Positions 22,230 through 34,600 of a stretch of 64,000 nucleotides of DNA are shown one piece after another (the first letter of the stretch is position 1; each line of letters opens with the position of its first letter). Source of the DNA: Terebella lapidaria (taxonomy: Eukaryota; Annelida; Polychaeta; Terebellida; Terebellidae); NCBI GenBank assembly GCA_949152475.1, contig OX424567.1:23151402-23215401 (forward strand), written 5' to 3'. Below the pieces are notes generated by a model, which had not been told where the DNA came from, searched no databases, and was given only the letters and a program-made list of their open reading frames with translations. The position numbers were made by a program, and so were the translations under genes.

Positions 22230-24337
22230 TGGTGAAACACCGGAGACCGTGGCTGCCTCAGTAGATCTCCCCGCAGAGGCAACGGCCTCGGGACATCGAC
22301 GAGGAGATCTAGAAGCTCTGGGAACCACGACTTCTCGGGTTGTAGAGGCGCAATAAGCAGGATCCGACATTGTTGTGCTCGAACCTTGGCAATCACTTGC
22401 GGAATCAGAATGGCTGGGGGGTAAGCATATGCATACAGGCCCTCCCAGTCCATAGACAGAGCATCCACTCCCCAAGCCAGGGGGTCTGGGATTGGCGACA
22501 CAAAGGTGGGGAGCCTGTTGTTCCGAGTAGCAAACAGGTCCACATGAGGTCGATCCCAAAGGGTACATAACTGTTGAAAGACCGCTGGAGACAAGGTCCA
22601 TTCGGTAGGCTGTACCTGACCCCGCCGAGACAGCATGTCCGCCAAGACAATGAGCCGGCCGGGAATGTGACGGGCACGGAGCATAATCGATCGGGCATTG
22701 CACCACCGTAGCAAGGCCGACACCTGACGACTGAGTGTCAATGAACGAGTGCCTTCTTGCTTGTTGATGTAAGCCACGACCGTTGAGTTGTCCGTGGCAA
22801 CCAAAACTGAGTGTCCTGCTAACTCGGATACCCAATTGGCCAGGGCCCGAGATACAGCTTCCAACTCGAGAGCATTGATGTGCCAAGACAAATAATGGTC
22901 GCTCCACAAGCCCGAAATCTCTTGGAAGTCCAAGTGGGCGCCCCAACCTTCCGTGCTGGCATCCGTAAACAGATGCTTGGATGGCAGCGGCAGACGGAAG
23001 GGAGAACCTTGTGACAGGTTTCTGATTTGAATCCACCACTGCACGCACTCGCGAGCCGCTGGAGACAACATTACCATCGTAGAGTCGGGGTCTGTAGCTT
23101 GACACTAACCCAAACTCAGGCAATGCTGCAGTTCTCGCATGTGTAAGCGGCCCAAAGGCACCAGCTTCTCCGTTGCCGCCAACAGGCCTAGCAGAGACTG
23201 CCAGGTGGCTGCCGACTGACACGGATGAGCCAGGAAGGAGGCTAGGATAGGGCGCAATTTGGAAATTCTGTCCTGAGGTGGGAAGACCATGCCTGACGTG
23301 GTCACAAACCTGTAGCCCAGGAACACGAAATCTCGAGATGGAACGAGCTCCGATTTCTCGAAATTGATCACTAGGCCCATTGTCTGACACGTATTGATCA
23401 ACCAATCACGGTGCTCGAACAACGTGTCTCGAGACTGACTGCGTAGGAGCCAGTCGTCGAGGTATTGATGAAGGAACAATCCCCGCTGGTGGGCCAGGCT
23501 CTGGACCTCCCTCACCACCATGGTGAATATCCAAGGAGAAGGTGACAGGCCGAATGGTAGAGCACGGAACTGCCACACACGACCCCGGTAAGCGAACCTC
23601 AGATACTTTCACGAGGCTGAGTGTATCGGAATGTGGAAGAAGACATCCTTCAGAACCAGCGAGATCACACATGCATTCTCTGGAAGCGCTAACCGAATGG
23701 ACTTGGGCGTCTCCATAACGAACTTTGGAGTCTGCACGAACGGATTCAGAGGCGACAAGTCTATAACTGGGCGCCAACCGCCGGAACTCTTTGGAACCAC
23801 GAACACGATACTGTAGAAACCCGGAGTCCGTGGATCTGCAGGTTCTACTGCCCCTTTCGCGATCAATTTTTTGATCTCCACATCCAATGCTGCTCGCTTC
23901 GCCGGAGCCGACGGCAGAGTGAATGACTTGGGGATGGGGGATAATGCAAGTTGAGTTATGAACTGAATCTGGAATCCCTTCCGGAGTACCCCCACGATCC
24001 AAGGGCTGGCTCCCATCTCTTGCCAAATGGGCCAAAAGAGATTTAAGTGCCCGCCGACTGGCGGTTCTACATGACCAATATGAGCGGGAGTCGCCATTGG
24101 TGACGCGTGGTACTCGGAAAGTTCCCTGGCACTGGTACTTACTGTCGTGACTGGGCCTGGACGCCCCTGCTCCGCCCTTTGACTTGCCGCGGCGGCTGGA
24201 CCCTGAGTGGCGACCACCACGCTTGGTTGTAGAGGCAGGGGCTCCTGAAAAGGGCTGCTTCTTCCTCTGTTTCTTGGGCTTTGAAGAAGAAGAGGTCTGT
24301 GGCTGCGGCCGTGGCTTCCAAGCCATCTGCTTGGCAA
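22028..24337 (-). pseudogene. DIRS reverse transcriptase-RNase H, two in-frame stops
   Basis: One reading frame covers RT fingers (IKKLIAKGAVEPADPRTPGF, SSGGWRPVIDLSPLN), palm (QFRALPFGLSPSPW, active site YLDD) and RNase H (LFTDASTEGWGAH, NALELEAVSRAL, ATDNSTVVAYIN). It is interrupted by TGA at 23609-23611, just before KYLRF, and by TAG at 23105-23107, between RT and RNase H. The TGA sits where related elements usually have an arginine (S-R-K-Y), so a CGA to TGA change is likely. The C-terminal part overlaps the recombinase frame, as is usual in DIRS. Confidence 0.92.
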
Positions 24338-25871
24338 GCAGTTCGGAGACTAGTTGGGCATTGGCCGACTGGATGTGGTCCGACACTTGCCGTTCCTCGG
24401 CTGAAAGAGCGCCGTCCTCTCCGTGGAACAGGGAGTTGGCGGCCTGGTCCGTGAGAGCCTCCTGTGCGCAGGACAGCAGCATGGGGGCAGAACGTAGTTG
24501 GGATTTCAAATCCAGGGACGGCTTGAAAGTCAAGGACTTGAGGAAGGCGTCCCGTCGCCACTGCTCCATGGTGAACGCGCCGTAAGAGAGCTGGTGTAGG
24601 CGATCCCGGCGCTGGACAGAAATCCGATGGCGGTGGAGATCTGATCCTGAAGGGCAGCTTGGGGGACGGGTCCCGCAGAGGCTTGCTGGGCCATGTTCTC
24701 GAGGAGATCCCTCGCAGCGGCTAAAAGCCAGTCCTGGGTGGAGGCGATGAGAACAGCTGAACGAATCGACTGTTGAACATCTGCTATCTGGGCAGGGGTC
24801 ACCGAGATCTTCGAGGGGGCCGACATATACTGAAGAGTCTTCTTGGAAGGCTCTGACGGCTTCTCCGTGAAGTCCTTGTGGGAAGGCAAGTATGAAGAGG
24901 AGAGCTTGGGTTTCTTGATCTTGTCTCCCTTGGCCTTGATGGAGGCTTGGCGACGAACCTCGAACGCCTGGCGTAAGCTGCGGCTGAGAGGCAGTTGCTG
25001 GCGTGAACTTGATGGCGGTACTGGCTGGCCACAAGAAACTGGTTCCACTGATGAGGAGGCTTCCGTCGGAGGCTCTGGTGGAAACTGGGAACCGAGACGC
25101 GCACGCGTGAGAACCAACTTCTCCCGGAACTGGAGTATGTATGGACGCGGAGTCCATATCCTCTTCTTCGTCCTCTTCTTCCGAGTCGGACTCCGGGTCG
25201 GGACAGCGACGCTTCCTTGAAGCCGAGGGAACGAAGCCGGAAGAGGGCAGCACCTGGAGCACCTGAGCCGGGGTGACTCCACGGGAAGATCCTGGAGTAG
25301 GGCCGACAACCTGAGCCGGAGTGGCTAAGAGCTGGTCCGGGGGTAAGAGGCCTGGTAACTGTAGGGACTGGGTCCGCTGCAGAGGCATGGATAGTCCACA
25401 GGTGGCCTCGCTCGCACGGCCTGCGAGAGGCAAGAATCCAGGAGGAGGAGCAGTCGGGGGACGACACTGGAGGAGGCTGTGCTGTACCTGAGTCGAGAGC
25501 TGCGAGAACATCGCTTGCATTTGTGCCGAAATGCGAGAGGAGATGTCTAGTTCCAACTGCCGAAAATCCTGAGGCACGGAGGAGGCAGGTGAAGGTAACG
25601 TAACGGACTCCGCTGAAGAGCGGCCCGCGAAGACAGTCGTGAGAGGTTGGCCCGAAGGCCCGGACGTCGCTGAAGAGCAACCCGCAGAGAGTAGATGGCC
25701 CGAAGGCCCGGACGTCGCTGAAGAGCAACCCGAAGTCTGGCCCGAAGGCCCGGACGTCGCTAAAGAGCGACCCGCTGTGGCAGGGTCCGTAGAGGGCATC
25801 CCGAGGGAGCTGTCTGGCGGCGAGGCTATCCGCTGGATCGGCGGCGGGGAAGGCCTGCTGTGCTGGGACAT
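24139..25871 (-). pseudogene. DIRS Gag-like region with two compensating frame changes
   Basis: The frame starting at 25871 gives a low-complexity S/P/G-rich N-terminus, with a Q-rich helix near 25540-25480 and an acidic patch SDSEEEDEEEDMD near 25180. The expected Gag body then reads in another frame (about 25170-24610; SYLPSHKDFTEKPSEPSKK, AQIADVQQSIRSAVLIAS). It returns to the first frame (LHQLSYGAFTMEQWRRDAFL) and ends in a basic tail. Two opposite frameshifts are therefore likely. The N-terminus contains three copies of SSATSGPSG encoded by a minisatellite (25640-25790). Confidence 0.7.
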
Positions 25872-25916
25872 CGACTGGAGAGAGAGTGAGAATTAGACAT
25901 ATCGTCATAACCTCCT

Positions 25917-25935
25917 CCCCCCCCCCCCCCCCCCC
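25917..25935. repeat. C19 tract inside the DIRS element
   Basis: Nineteen uninterrupted C on the plus strand, just upstream of the Gag-like frame in transcription order. Confidence 0.9.
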
Positions 25936-26266
25936 ACTTTCACCGAAACATCGCGCCCTGAGGCAGTCAGATGCGGTGGAAGATGAGGCGAGCACTCACT
26001 GCTAGCATTGAAGCCATTAGTCCGAATAGAAAACGGAGGCTGGTCGGAATCTAGGATCCGATGGGAACCCGGGTCCCGGGCCCCGACAGGGGCCGGGAGC
26101 CCAACTAGCCCTGTTTCTAACTCGACCAAACCACTAACGTCAGTTACTAATGCCCGAGGTGGGCATAGAAGCAACGCCGTGGTATCGAGGGACAAGCCTG
26201 AGCTGGTAGCGGAATGCCGAGGAAGACGCAAGCATGGTCTATCAGCATCTGATACCTTAACGAGAG

Positions 26267-27076
26267 TCATGTTCCTATCGGAACCTGGGTTCCTATCGGA
26301 ACCCGGGCCCCGAGCGGGGCCCGGGACCCAAGCGCCAACGTGTAGCTGTATAGCTGACAGTTCCCATCGGAACCCGGGCCCCGACCGGGACCCGGGAGCC
26401 GAGCACCGTCATCTGACATGAGCGTGACAGATGAGAGCGCGGGAACGGACGGAGTGTTCCTACCGGGCCCCGGGCCCCAATCGGGACCCGAGCTCCGAGT
26501 GCCCACGCAAGGCATGGACTCGGAAACACGACGCTCGGAGTGAACAGAGAGAAAACGATTAACCAGGCTAGCTGGAAAATCTAACAGACTCCGAACACTC
26601 AAAAGCTGAGGGCGCAATGCCGAAAGTAGAGAGCGGCCCACCACATCACCCACCACACCTGACGGGGCCAGAGCCGCACACACAGGTGGGGGAGAGGGAG
26701 GGACAAACATGACATTACAATCAAATTTATGACAAAATTCCTGTGAGTCTAAGAGGGACAGGGCGTCTACACTCACTGGGGATTGTAAAGCTAAATTAAG
26801 CCGAACCAACTCAGTGTCGAAGCGACGAATGGCGGAGAGACGACGCACCCGGGCGGACCGAGAGCAGTCAACATCAGGTGGGGAGGGACGTGAACGGAGG
26901 TGAAGTAAATCCCTCAACGCCCCATACACGGTTGACCAGTCCTCTGGTGAACGAGATTCGCACTTGTCGCAAGGAAAATCGTCGATGCAGAATGAATCCA
27001 CACACCGCCAACAAAAGTCTTGGACCTCCCACGCTGGTAAAAACACGTGGCACCGGCCACACACACGCGTGGGCAT
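26267..27076 (-). CDS. DIRS first ORF with CxxC motifs
   Basis: 269-codon open frame starting MPTRVCGRCHVF. Paired cysteines (CGRC, CWRC, CDKC within residues 6-40) suggest a small zinc-binding head. The C-terminal third is a repeat region encoded by a GC-rich minisatellite (26040-26500, CCCGGGCCCCG-type units) giving RVPIGA-like peptides. It lies at the 5' end of the element, ahead of Gag, but I do not know whether it is a separate product. The overlapping plus-strand frames are shadows. Confidence 0.55.
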   Translation of the reverse strand: MPTRVCGRCHVFLPAWEVQDFCWRCVDSFCIDDFPCDKCESRSPEDWSTVYGALRDLLHLRSRPSPPDVDCSRSARVRRLSAIRRFDTELVRLNLALQSPVSVDALSLLDSQEFCHKFDCNVMFVPPSPPPVCAALAPSGVVGDVVGRSLLSALRPQLLSVRSLLDFPASLVNRFLSVHSERRVSESMPCVGTRSSGPDWGPGPGRNTPSVPALSSVTLMSDDGARLPGPGRGPGSDGNCQLYSYTLALGSRAPLGARVPIGTQVPIGT

Positions 27077-27256
27077 GGTCAGCTCAGCTCACTCAAACAG
27101 TAAAATCTGGGCGTGGACTACCATCCACGTGTTAAAAAGGACACCACTAACGACTAAGTCCTTTCCTGCCGAGTTTCCACAGAGATGGAACGATCCAAGC
27201 AATAAAATTAAACAGAAATATAGAGTAGGCATAAGTAGGTCTGCTTCCTTCAATAG

Positions 27257-27418
27257 GAGAATTGGGAATGGAGGAAGTGGCTACGGTGTTGCCCCTGGTG
27301 GCAGCAAGGGAGGGGTCATTCTTTATTCTTCCCCATATGAGAGGTTTCTCTATGGGGGAGCCTAATTAAAGTAGGCTGTTAGGAGTTACCCGTGTAGTAT
27401 TATGGAGGTAATGTATAG
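27257..27418 (-). repeat. DIRS inverted terminal repeat (5' side of the element)
   Basis: Reverse complement of 20923-21083. It begins near ATTGGGAATGGAGGAAG and ends GGAGGTAATGTATAG. Confidence 0.92.
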
Positions 27419-28609
27419 GACAAAACTTATATATGCTCAGATTACAAACATCATGTCTTTCCTCGTAGGTCCTCCGAGGTAAATTTTGAAGTCCCCAAAA
27501 CATCTGCCATGCATGGTTTCTTATAGCCGATCATACTTCTAGCTCTATCTACATTTGTTTTGGCCTCGAGGCTCGCATTTGTAATATTCTGAAATGATCC
27601 CCTTTTACTCGGGGTTTTGACTTCTATTGCAACATAACAACAATAAGTTTACTGAAAATATTTTATTAATTGCAAATTACTAAATCATCTGGGGAAAGGC
27701 TACAATATTCAGACACAAATGCAAATGTTCATCAATGACATTTATAGTGAACACATATGTGTATGTACAACATCTAAGTCCGCTCTACAGTTTTTACTAG
27801 ACTATGAGATCTTTGCCCTCAGTAACTTATATCAATCTTAATTTGTCGGAACAATGTTGTACTTTCACTGTCCAAGTCTGCACAAATACTATGATCTATT
27901 CGTTACCAAACAAACTCTTTGAATACATGGTATAAGCTCGCAACACATACATTTTATGTAATTTTCGCGAATAATTCCCTAATAGAAAATCCATAATTCA
28001 TAATCAACAAACACTCAATAAACTGATACAAAACGCACATCTGGCAAACATGTCAATGTGAATTGAGATCATTCCATAATGAACACCTTTGTGATTTGGG
28101 AGTCAGTTCAAACTGAATAAGCGAACTATAAAATTCTGTTGAAGACATAATTAAAATTGTCTACCTAACAACTAACCCTGCTTGACAATTTTTACATTAA
28201 GTCTCAAGTATCGCAGTACAAATTTAAACGAACTTAACTAATTTTCAGTTTTCTTGTGTAATGATTGGATTTCTTGGCTGTGGTTAGCACCAAAACACAT
28301 ACACAAATTCCATGCATATTCAATGCACCGTGATAGATAACAGGATAGAAAATTTTGCTATTTTGCTCTGCATGATATATAAGTATCAAATACTATAAAT
28401 CTATATCATAGAATTTTAAAAGTTGTGTTAGCTTTGGACACATAAATCTTTCCAATGATATCTGAGTGAATATTCCTCACTCTGAATATTTCTAGTGGCC
28501 CATCGAACTTATATTATGGTTACAAAACTACTGTTCAAATGGTTATTTCGTTGCTATGTCAACATTCAATATCACCATGGTGACCACTGTTCATCCATTG
28601 ACGTGGCTA
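27419..28609 (-). other. ATIC 3' UTR and downstream spacer
   Basis: AT-rich with no open frame of note. A minus-strand AATAAA (TTTATT at 27662-27667) is the most likely poly(A) signal for ATIC, giving a 3' UTR of up to about 950 bases. The DIRS element begins 250 bases further on. Confidence 0.5.
27662..27667 (-). terminator. Candidate poly(A) signal of ATIC
   Basis: AATAAA on the minus strand downstream of the ATIC stop. Other weaker hexamers may be used. Confidence 0.4.
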
Positions 28610-31600
28610 CTAGTGATGAAATAAACGCAGCTCAGTGTGGGCCATGATCATGCCATGTTCATTGCAGGCTTCAACGACTGCTTCGTCATTGGTCGAGCCG
28701 GCCGGAGACGCGACGAATTTCACTCCACTCTGTTGGGGAAAAATTGTAAAGAAAACACATAATTCACTTGTAAGCTAAAACCAAAATTTTTCAACATATT
28801 GCAATTTTTTTTCGCATTACTCAATACTCATATAACAGTTGAGTAGTTGAAATCTTCAGCATTTAACCATTTTTACCAAGTATTTCTAGAGGTTAAAACC
28901 TTCAATACTCTACTATATATTACCTAACTAAAGATGGTACAATCGTAAGTATTATATCATATATGACCTGCATAAGAATATAGTATTATCAAACGCTAAC
29001 ACCAAACAGACCTGTAGAGCCCTATCGATGCTATCTCGGAATGGGAAGAAAGCGTCAGAACTCAGAGCGACACCTTGCAGCTGCTTCAACCATTGTTCTT
29101 TCTCTGCCTATTGAATGAAACATGCTCATCATGAAATATCATATGTGTTGTGTATCACATTCGGATGTCAATATTTTTTTCATGCAAATTCGCCTCATTT
29201 TTGGACTGTTTTATATTTGGTGATTTTGACAACTTGCCTCAGTCAGCATTTGCGGAGGTTTCTCCAGTTTGCTTTCCCAGAGAGCGGTTTCCATGTCCTA
29301 AATAAAACAGATACGAGATTAAGTTTACATATATACATAGCGCAGGAATAGGGATAACGGTTAACTGTGCATGCTGAATGTATCTGTACAATTCATATTG
29401 CAAAGCTCGGTTATATTCGTGGTGTCCGGTGGTACCTGGCTAAGACTTCCAATACATAAACATATCGATGTGTTGATTTTACTGGTAAGCTAAGTTTAGG
29501 TTCTCGCATATATTCAGTAGAAATTTGAGATTACACATGTATTACACTATATTATTAGCACCTTTCCAACTGCTCCGTTGACGTAGACATCAATAACATT
29601 TGACATTTCAGCGCGTTTGACGCCTTTCTTGAAGGTCATGCCAATGACACGGGGGTGATGACGCAGCCACCTGCCGAGCATAACAAGTCATAAATGAAAA
29701 TTCAACGATGGATAGATCCTCATAGGTTTTACAACACCAGATATTTTATAACACCACTTCAGTTTTCTTATTTACCATTGAATTTTGAATGAAATGGTGG
29801 GGGATGAAGAGAGTGAACATCCAAACCCCCCCACCCCCCTCTCTCCCACCTCACAAACACTTCAGCATTGTTCAGTACTGACCAGTTATTTGCCTTGTCT
29901 CCAGCAAGTCGGGTACAGTGAATACGGCTCTGTTGTCCAGCACCGATCCCGATTACTTGGCCGTCTCGTGCAAAACACACTGAGTTTGACTGGGCATACT
30001 TCAACGCAATGGTCGCAACAATGAGATCGCGTACAGCATCGTTCGAAACCTTCAGGTGAATAAATTCAAAGTATTTTGGAGTAAAGTTATGTGTCATAGA
30101 GATATAAGAAACACGTAATGCTAAACTTTCGAAACAGATTTTACGATAACATTTCCTGGATTAAATATCTGGCAACTTTCAGCAGAAAAGTCGATATAAG
30201 AAGTAAACTGCTGTACTCGAAGTGCTTGGAATCTACCTCCTGGTTCTTGGTGACGATGTTGCTGAACAGTTGGCTCTGGATAACTGCATCGTTGCGCTTC
30301 TGCTGCATCTGTAGCCCAAATAGAGTTCGGGTCTCCATCTCAGGCGGCTCGTAGTTGGGATCAATCTGGAAAATATTTTCAAATCAAGAAACACAAGAAA
30401 ACTCTCCCAGGGGATAACTATGTGAATATAATCATCTCCACTGATCTCAGAGTCAGAACATTTCATCTATTTTACAGAATAGGCCTGATGCGATTTAATT
30501 TGTTTTTCAGACCTGAAGAACGCAGTATTTCCCTCCTTTCTTCCTTCCGAGAATTTCCAATGCTTCCTCTTCAAAGCCAGGGGCGATAATTCCGTCCGAC
30601 ACCTGGCGAAAAATCACTCGGTGTTATCCAATCCAAGGTTATTAACCTGACACAATCAGCCACAGCCAACTATTTTGTACCAGGGCAAATAACATTCGAA
30701 GGCAGATTTCCATTACTTTTCATTGAAACTGACCTCTCGTGAGATGATTTTAGCCGTCGGGACATCACAAGGATCGGAAAGTGCCACAAAGTCTCCAAAT
30801 GATGACATCCGGTCAGCACCTGTAAATGTAGACGTGAATGTAGTCACAAGTGACAGTATGGTTAAATGTAGAGCCCACAATTTACATATTTTAATATTCA
30901 TTATAACGTCACAGAGGCTAGAATGTCTTGGACAAATTTCGAATCAAAAGGTTTAGATCTATGCACATGACTCTCAAAATATTCCTATGCTCTCTCAGAA
31001 ACTGAAACTTGTGATGCCTACGATTACCACTAAATCATGACCCTGACCTCTAGCTCGGGCGTACGCCGTAGCCAATGGTGTCAGTTCGTCTACCATATCC
31101 TCGACCATACAGACGCGGGCCTGCTCGGCGGTCAGTGGCACGCCTACCGCCGCTCCGGCGGGGCTGACGTGCTTGAAGGACGCGGCCGCAGGGAGAGCTA
31201 GAGCGGACTTAAGCTCCCGCACGAGTTGCCACGCGTTCAAGGCGTCACAGAGGTTGATGAAGCCGGGCGATCCATTGAGAACTGTACGGGGAGATTGCAT
31301 GTGGTTGGAAGTTTTTGATTGTGCATTTAATACTTTTAGTTATATCCTTTGAAGCTTTGTGTAAGGTAGTAATGCTACCTTTCAAGGGCAACTGGGGCAG
31401 GGTTGTGTAAATCTGCGCGGGTTTCTGATGCGGGTTCATGCCGTAACGCAGTGGTAACTGCGAAACACCCTGGCTGTACTCCGCTCGGAAATAGTTTGAT
31501 ATTGCTTGGTCATATTCAGCAGTGTGCGTGAATGCCTGTATAAAAGAAACAAATTTTTTCTTATACTGAGTACATGTACCGTATTCGCGCGCATACAGTC

Positions 31601-34600
31601 GCATGTGCGTATAGTCGAAGGTGTGCGTATATTTCGAATATACGCACATGTGCTTGTGATTGAAGAAAAAATCAAAATCAAGAATGACAGTAAAAAAATT
31701 TTGATCGTAAGATCATCGGTTCCATGTCATGTGCTTGACTAATTTCATGCAATCAGGGCTCCCGATAGCGTAAAATAATGCGTAATTACGCATGATGTTT
31801 TGAAATTTACGCAGTGCTATCATGACCAGTGCGTATGATTACGCACTCGAAAGATTTGTGGAAACTAGTTAAAACAATGACATCGATTTTATTCATTAGC
31901 TCACAAAAAACGAAATTCCAGAATATAATCAAACAAAGTCAATTTCCGCCAAAGAGACGCATGCGCAATGCACTCGCTGCGAATAAGTTGTGTGACACGT
32001 CATCAAAATTCGAGTACTATAACCTGCAGCGCCCCCGTGCGAATGACTGCGACATCAAAAGCCTACTTGTGCGCCCCCTTGCGAATATAAATTTCAGGAT
32101 TTCCCCAGTTTCGTTTCTTCAACATGACTCGACAATGAATTGACGAACTTTTCATGAGCAAAACAAGTGCGCTTTTTGCAATAGAAGACCTTCAGAAAGG
32201 ACTATCGTTGACTGTTAAGATTATGTGCTGAAAATTGGACAGAAAATCTGGATGATATGCGAGATTCATGAACATAATTAACATAATTAAAAATAATGAA
32301 AATCACTGCACATCCATTTTTGAAAATTACCCCTTCATTTCAAAATTTACCCCTTGTAATTTGAGTCATGGGGTACGGTACCCCTTCGAAAAAATCCTAC
32401 CGGGAGCCCTGTGCAATCGTGACTTCGTCAGTTCGTGTCAATCGCGGCTGTGTTTGCGGTCAATGGATTGCAAACTGTCAAAAAAGTTGTGATGTTGATT
32501 TCCTAATTACGGTGAGTGTAATTGACACTTGTGATTTCCTTTGACATCTTATGATCGGGATGTGTCATTTCTGTTCATGAGTGTGAAATAAATATCTTGA
32601 AAAGCCCTTGTTTCGTTTGTGTTTGTGATGTTTGCCGCCCAGCAGGAAGTTGCCATTTTTCTAGCATGTACTCATTAATATTCATGAGGAGCTGATTCAT
32701 ATTCCAACCAATCCAAAGTAACCTTTCAAAACGAATCAGCCAATGGTGAAAAGCCAGATATGACGTCATAAAAAACACCACCAATCAGGCTGCTTGTTTC
32801 ACTTTCTTCTTCCAAGTGACATGTGGATTTGTTTTGAAATAGCAATGACCCAAACAACAAATTTTATTTGTTTCCCGAAGTCCCAACAGCTTCACACAAC
32901 AATAGATTATACATCCCGTACATACACCAACACAAGTACCGATGTCTGAATTCATTCGTGCACCAAACCATGAAATTGCAATTGACGAGTTGGGCGGTTT
33001 TGACAGTCGTGTCGGCCTCTTATAACTGTCAAACTATCTGAGCCTGATCAAAGGGATTTGCAGTCAACCCCCTTATCGAAAACGATCGCACATGTGCGTA
33101 TGTACGAAATATTTTCCAAATTATAAGTGGCCCAAAACAAGCAAATTTCGGATAAACGCACATGCGACTGTATGCGCGCGAATACGGTATGTTTCATTTT
33201 TAAGCTTTTTGTTCACGGTTGTACATGACTCTTCTGGAGTTACTGACGATGTGAAAAATATTTACCTTCAAGGCTAGAGTCTTCCTGGTGTCGATTGTGG
33301 TATCCTTGTTAGCCGAACCTTCCATTTCTGCAGCCACTCTGAAAACATGATGGGGAAAAAGAACTCAAAAGATTTAAACATACTTTGAAACTCTTGATTT
33401 TGGTCTTGAATTTCAGCCCTAAACTGAGATTTTCGCAGCTACCTTTCATAATCCCTCGGGTCACAGACGATGGTCACACGCTCGTGGTTCTTCGCGGCAG
33501 CTCGAAGTAACGTCACACCACCTGGGGAAAAACAATCGAAAACCTTGCATGAATATTGATTAACACTTCAGTAAGTCATCTTTTCTTTGTCATACACCAT
33601 AATGTCAAAATTTCCTGTCCGAAGATTTGAATAATAGGATAGAATTTTTTGGATAGGATAGGATATTTATAATCACTATCATTGTGGAATGAACGATTGT
33701 CTTCGCATGCAGTTTCCAAGTAAAACCCTAACTTTGACACCACAAAATACACTATGTTTGAGAGTATTGATGTGTGACCATGGTTACCTATATCAATCTG
33801 TTCCACGGCCTCAGCAGTCGTCACATTTTCGGCAGAAATCGTCTTCACGAAGGGGTACAAGTTGTTCACAACAACACTAGGAAGTGAAATAGCTTATGAA
33901 TTTTTATAACCATCATCATCAATACAGCAGTGAGAGACTTTTCATGATCATATATTATCGCAAGTTTACACATTACACCAATCATATAATGTTATTCCAC
34001 AAGCAATGTGCAAATGTCCCAAATTTTTTTTTATCAAAAATACCGGTAGGTTCGGTATGCAATGATAACTAACCGAACAAACTTGAACTGTTGCTTCTCC
34101 ATATCAGCCTGATCCGATGGATTCTTCCTGCTCAGAATACCTGCAAAACATGAACATATTTGTATGCATTCAGCAAAACTGCAATTATGTGAAATCTTGC
34201 AATTTCCCACTTTTTTTTTGCGAATGGAGAACCACTATTTTGATATGGTTGAGTATTTCCCTGACCTGCATGTACTGCAGGGTGTAGGGTCTTGACACGA
34301 CCACCCAACATCTCAGGAGCTCCGGTAACATCTGACACATCTCTAAAACAGATTATTAACGTTCAAAATAGTCATTTGTAATTTTAAAATGTTGTAAAGT
34401 TTTGCAATGGAACAGGTAAATTAGGTTTTGTATTGTGTTTGGCTTTCATCAACATGATCAATACTGGTATGAGAATCATTGAATACTATAAGCACATGAT
34501 AAAGTAAGATACTGTAAAACTACTAATTTTGGCGGACAATTTATTTGGCGAATTTGGCGGTAGGGGAAAAACTGCCAAATTAAATCGTCCACCAAATTAA

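Larger units (their letters stand above)
20889..27418 (-). mobile_element. DIRS-type retrotransposon, nearly complete, damaged
   Basis: On the minus strand the parts are in DIRS order: a Cys-rich/Gag region (27076-24139), reverse transcriptase with RNase H (24337-22028), and a tyrosine recombinase (to 21180). The ends are inverted repeats of about 160 bp (20923-21083 against 27257-27418). An inner 58-bp segment (21134-21191) is the reverse complement of the outer 20889-20946, as expected for the internal complementary region used to make circular DNA. DIRS elements integrate through the recombinase and not an integrase, so no target duplication is expected. In-frame stops in RT and frame changes in Gag suggest this copy is dead, although the recombinase frame is open. 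Confidence 0.93.

Noticed and set aside
23406..25871. 821-codon minus-strand frame as one protein
   Set aside because: Only parts of it follow the Gag body; the middle is best read in another frame, and its 3' part is a shadow of RT.
21327..26421. Plus-strand ORFs inside the DIRS element
   Set aside because: They are shadows of the GC-rich minus-strand coding frames and contain no motifs of their own.
31829..32143. 104-codon ORF in the ATIC intron
   Set aside because: Lies entirely within the nested MITE and matches no transposase or host family.
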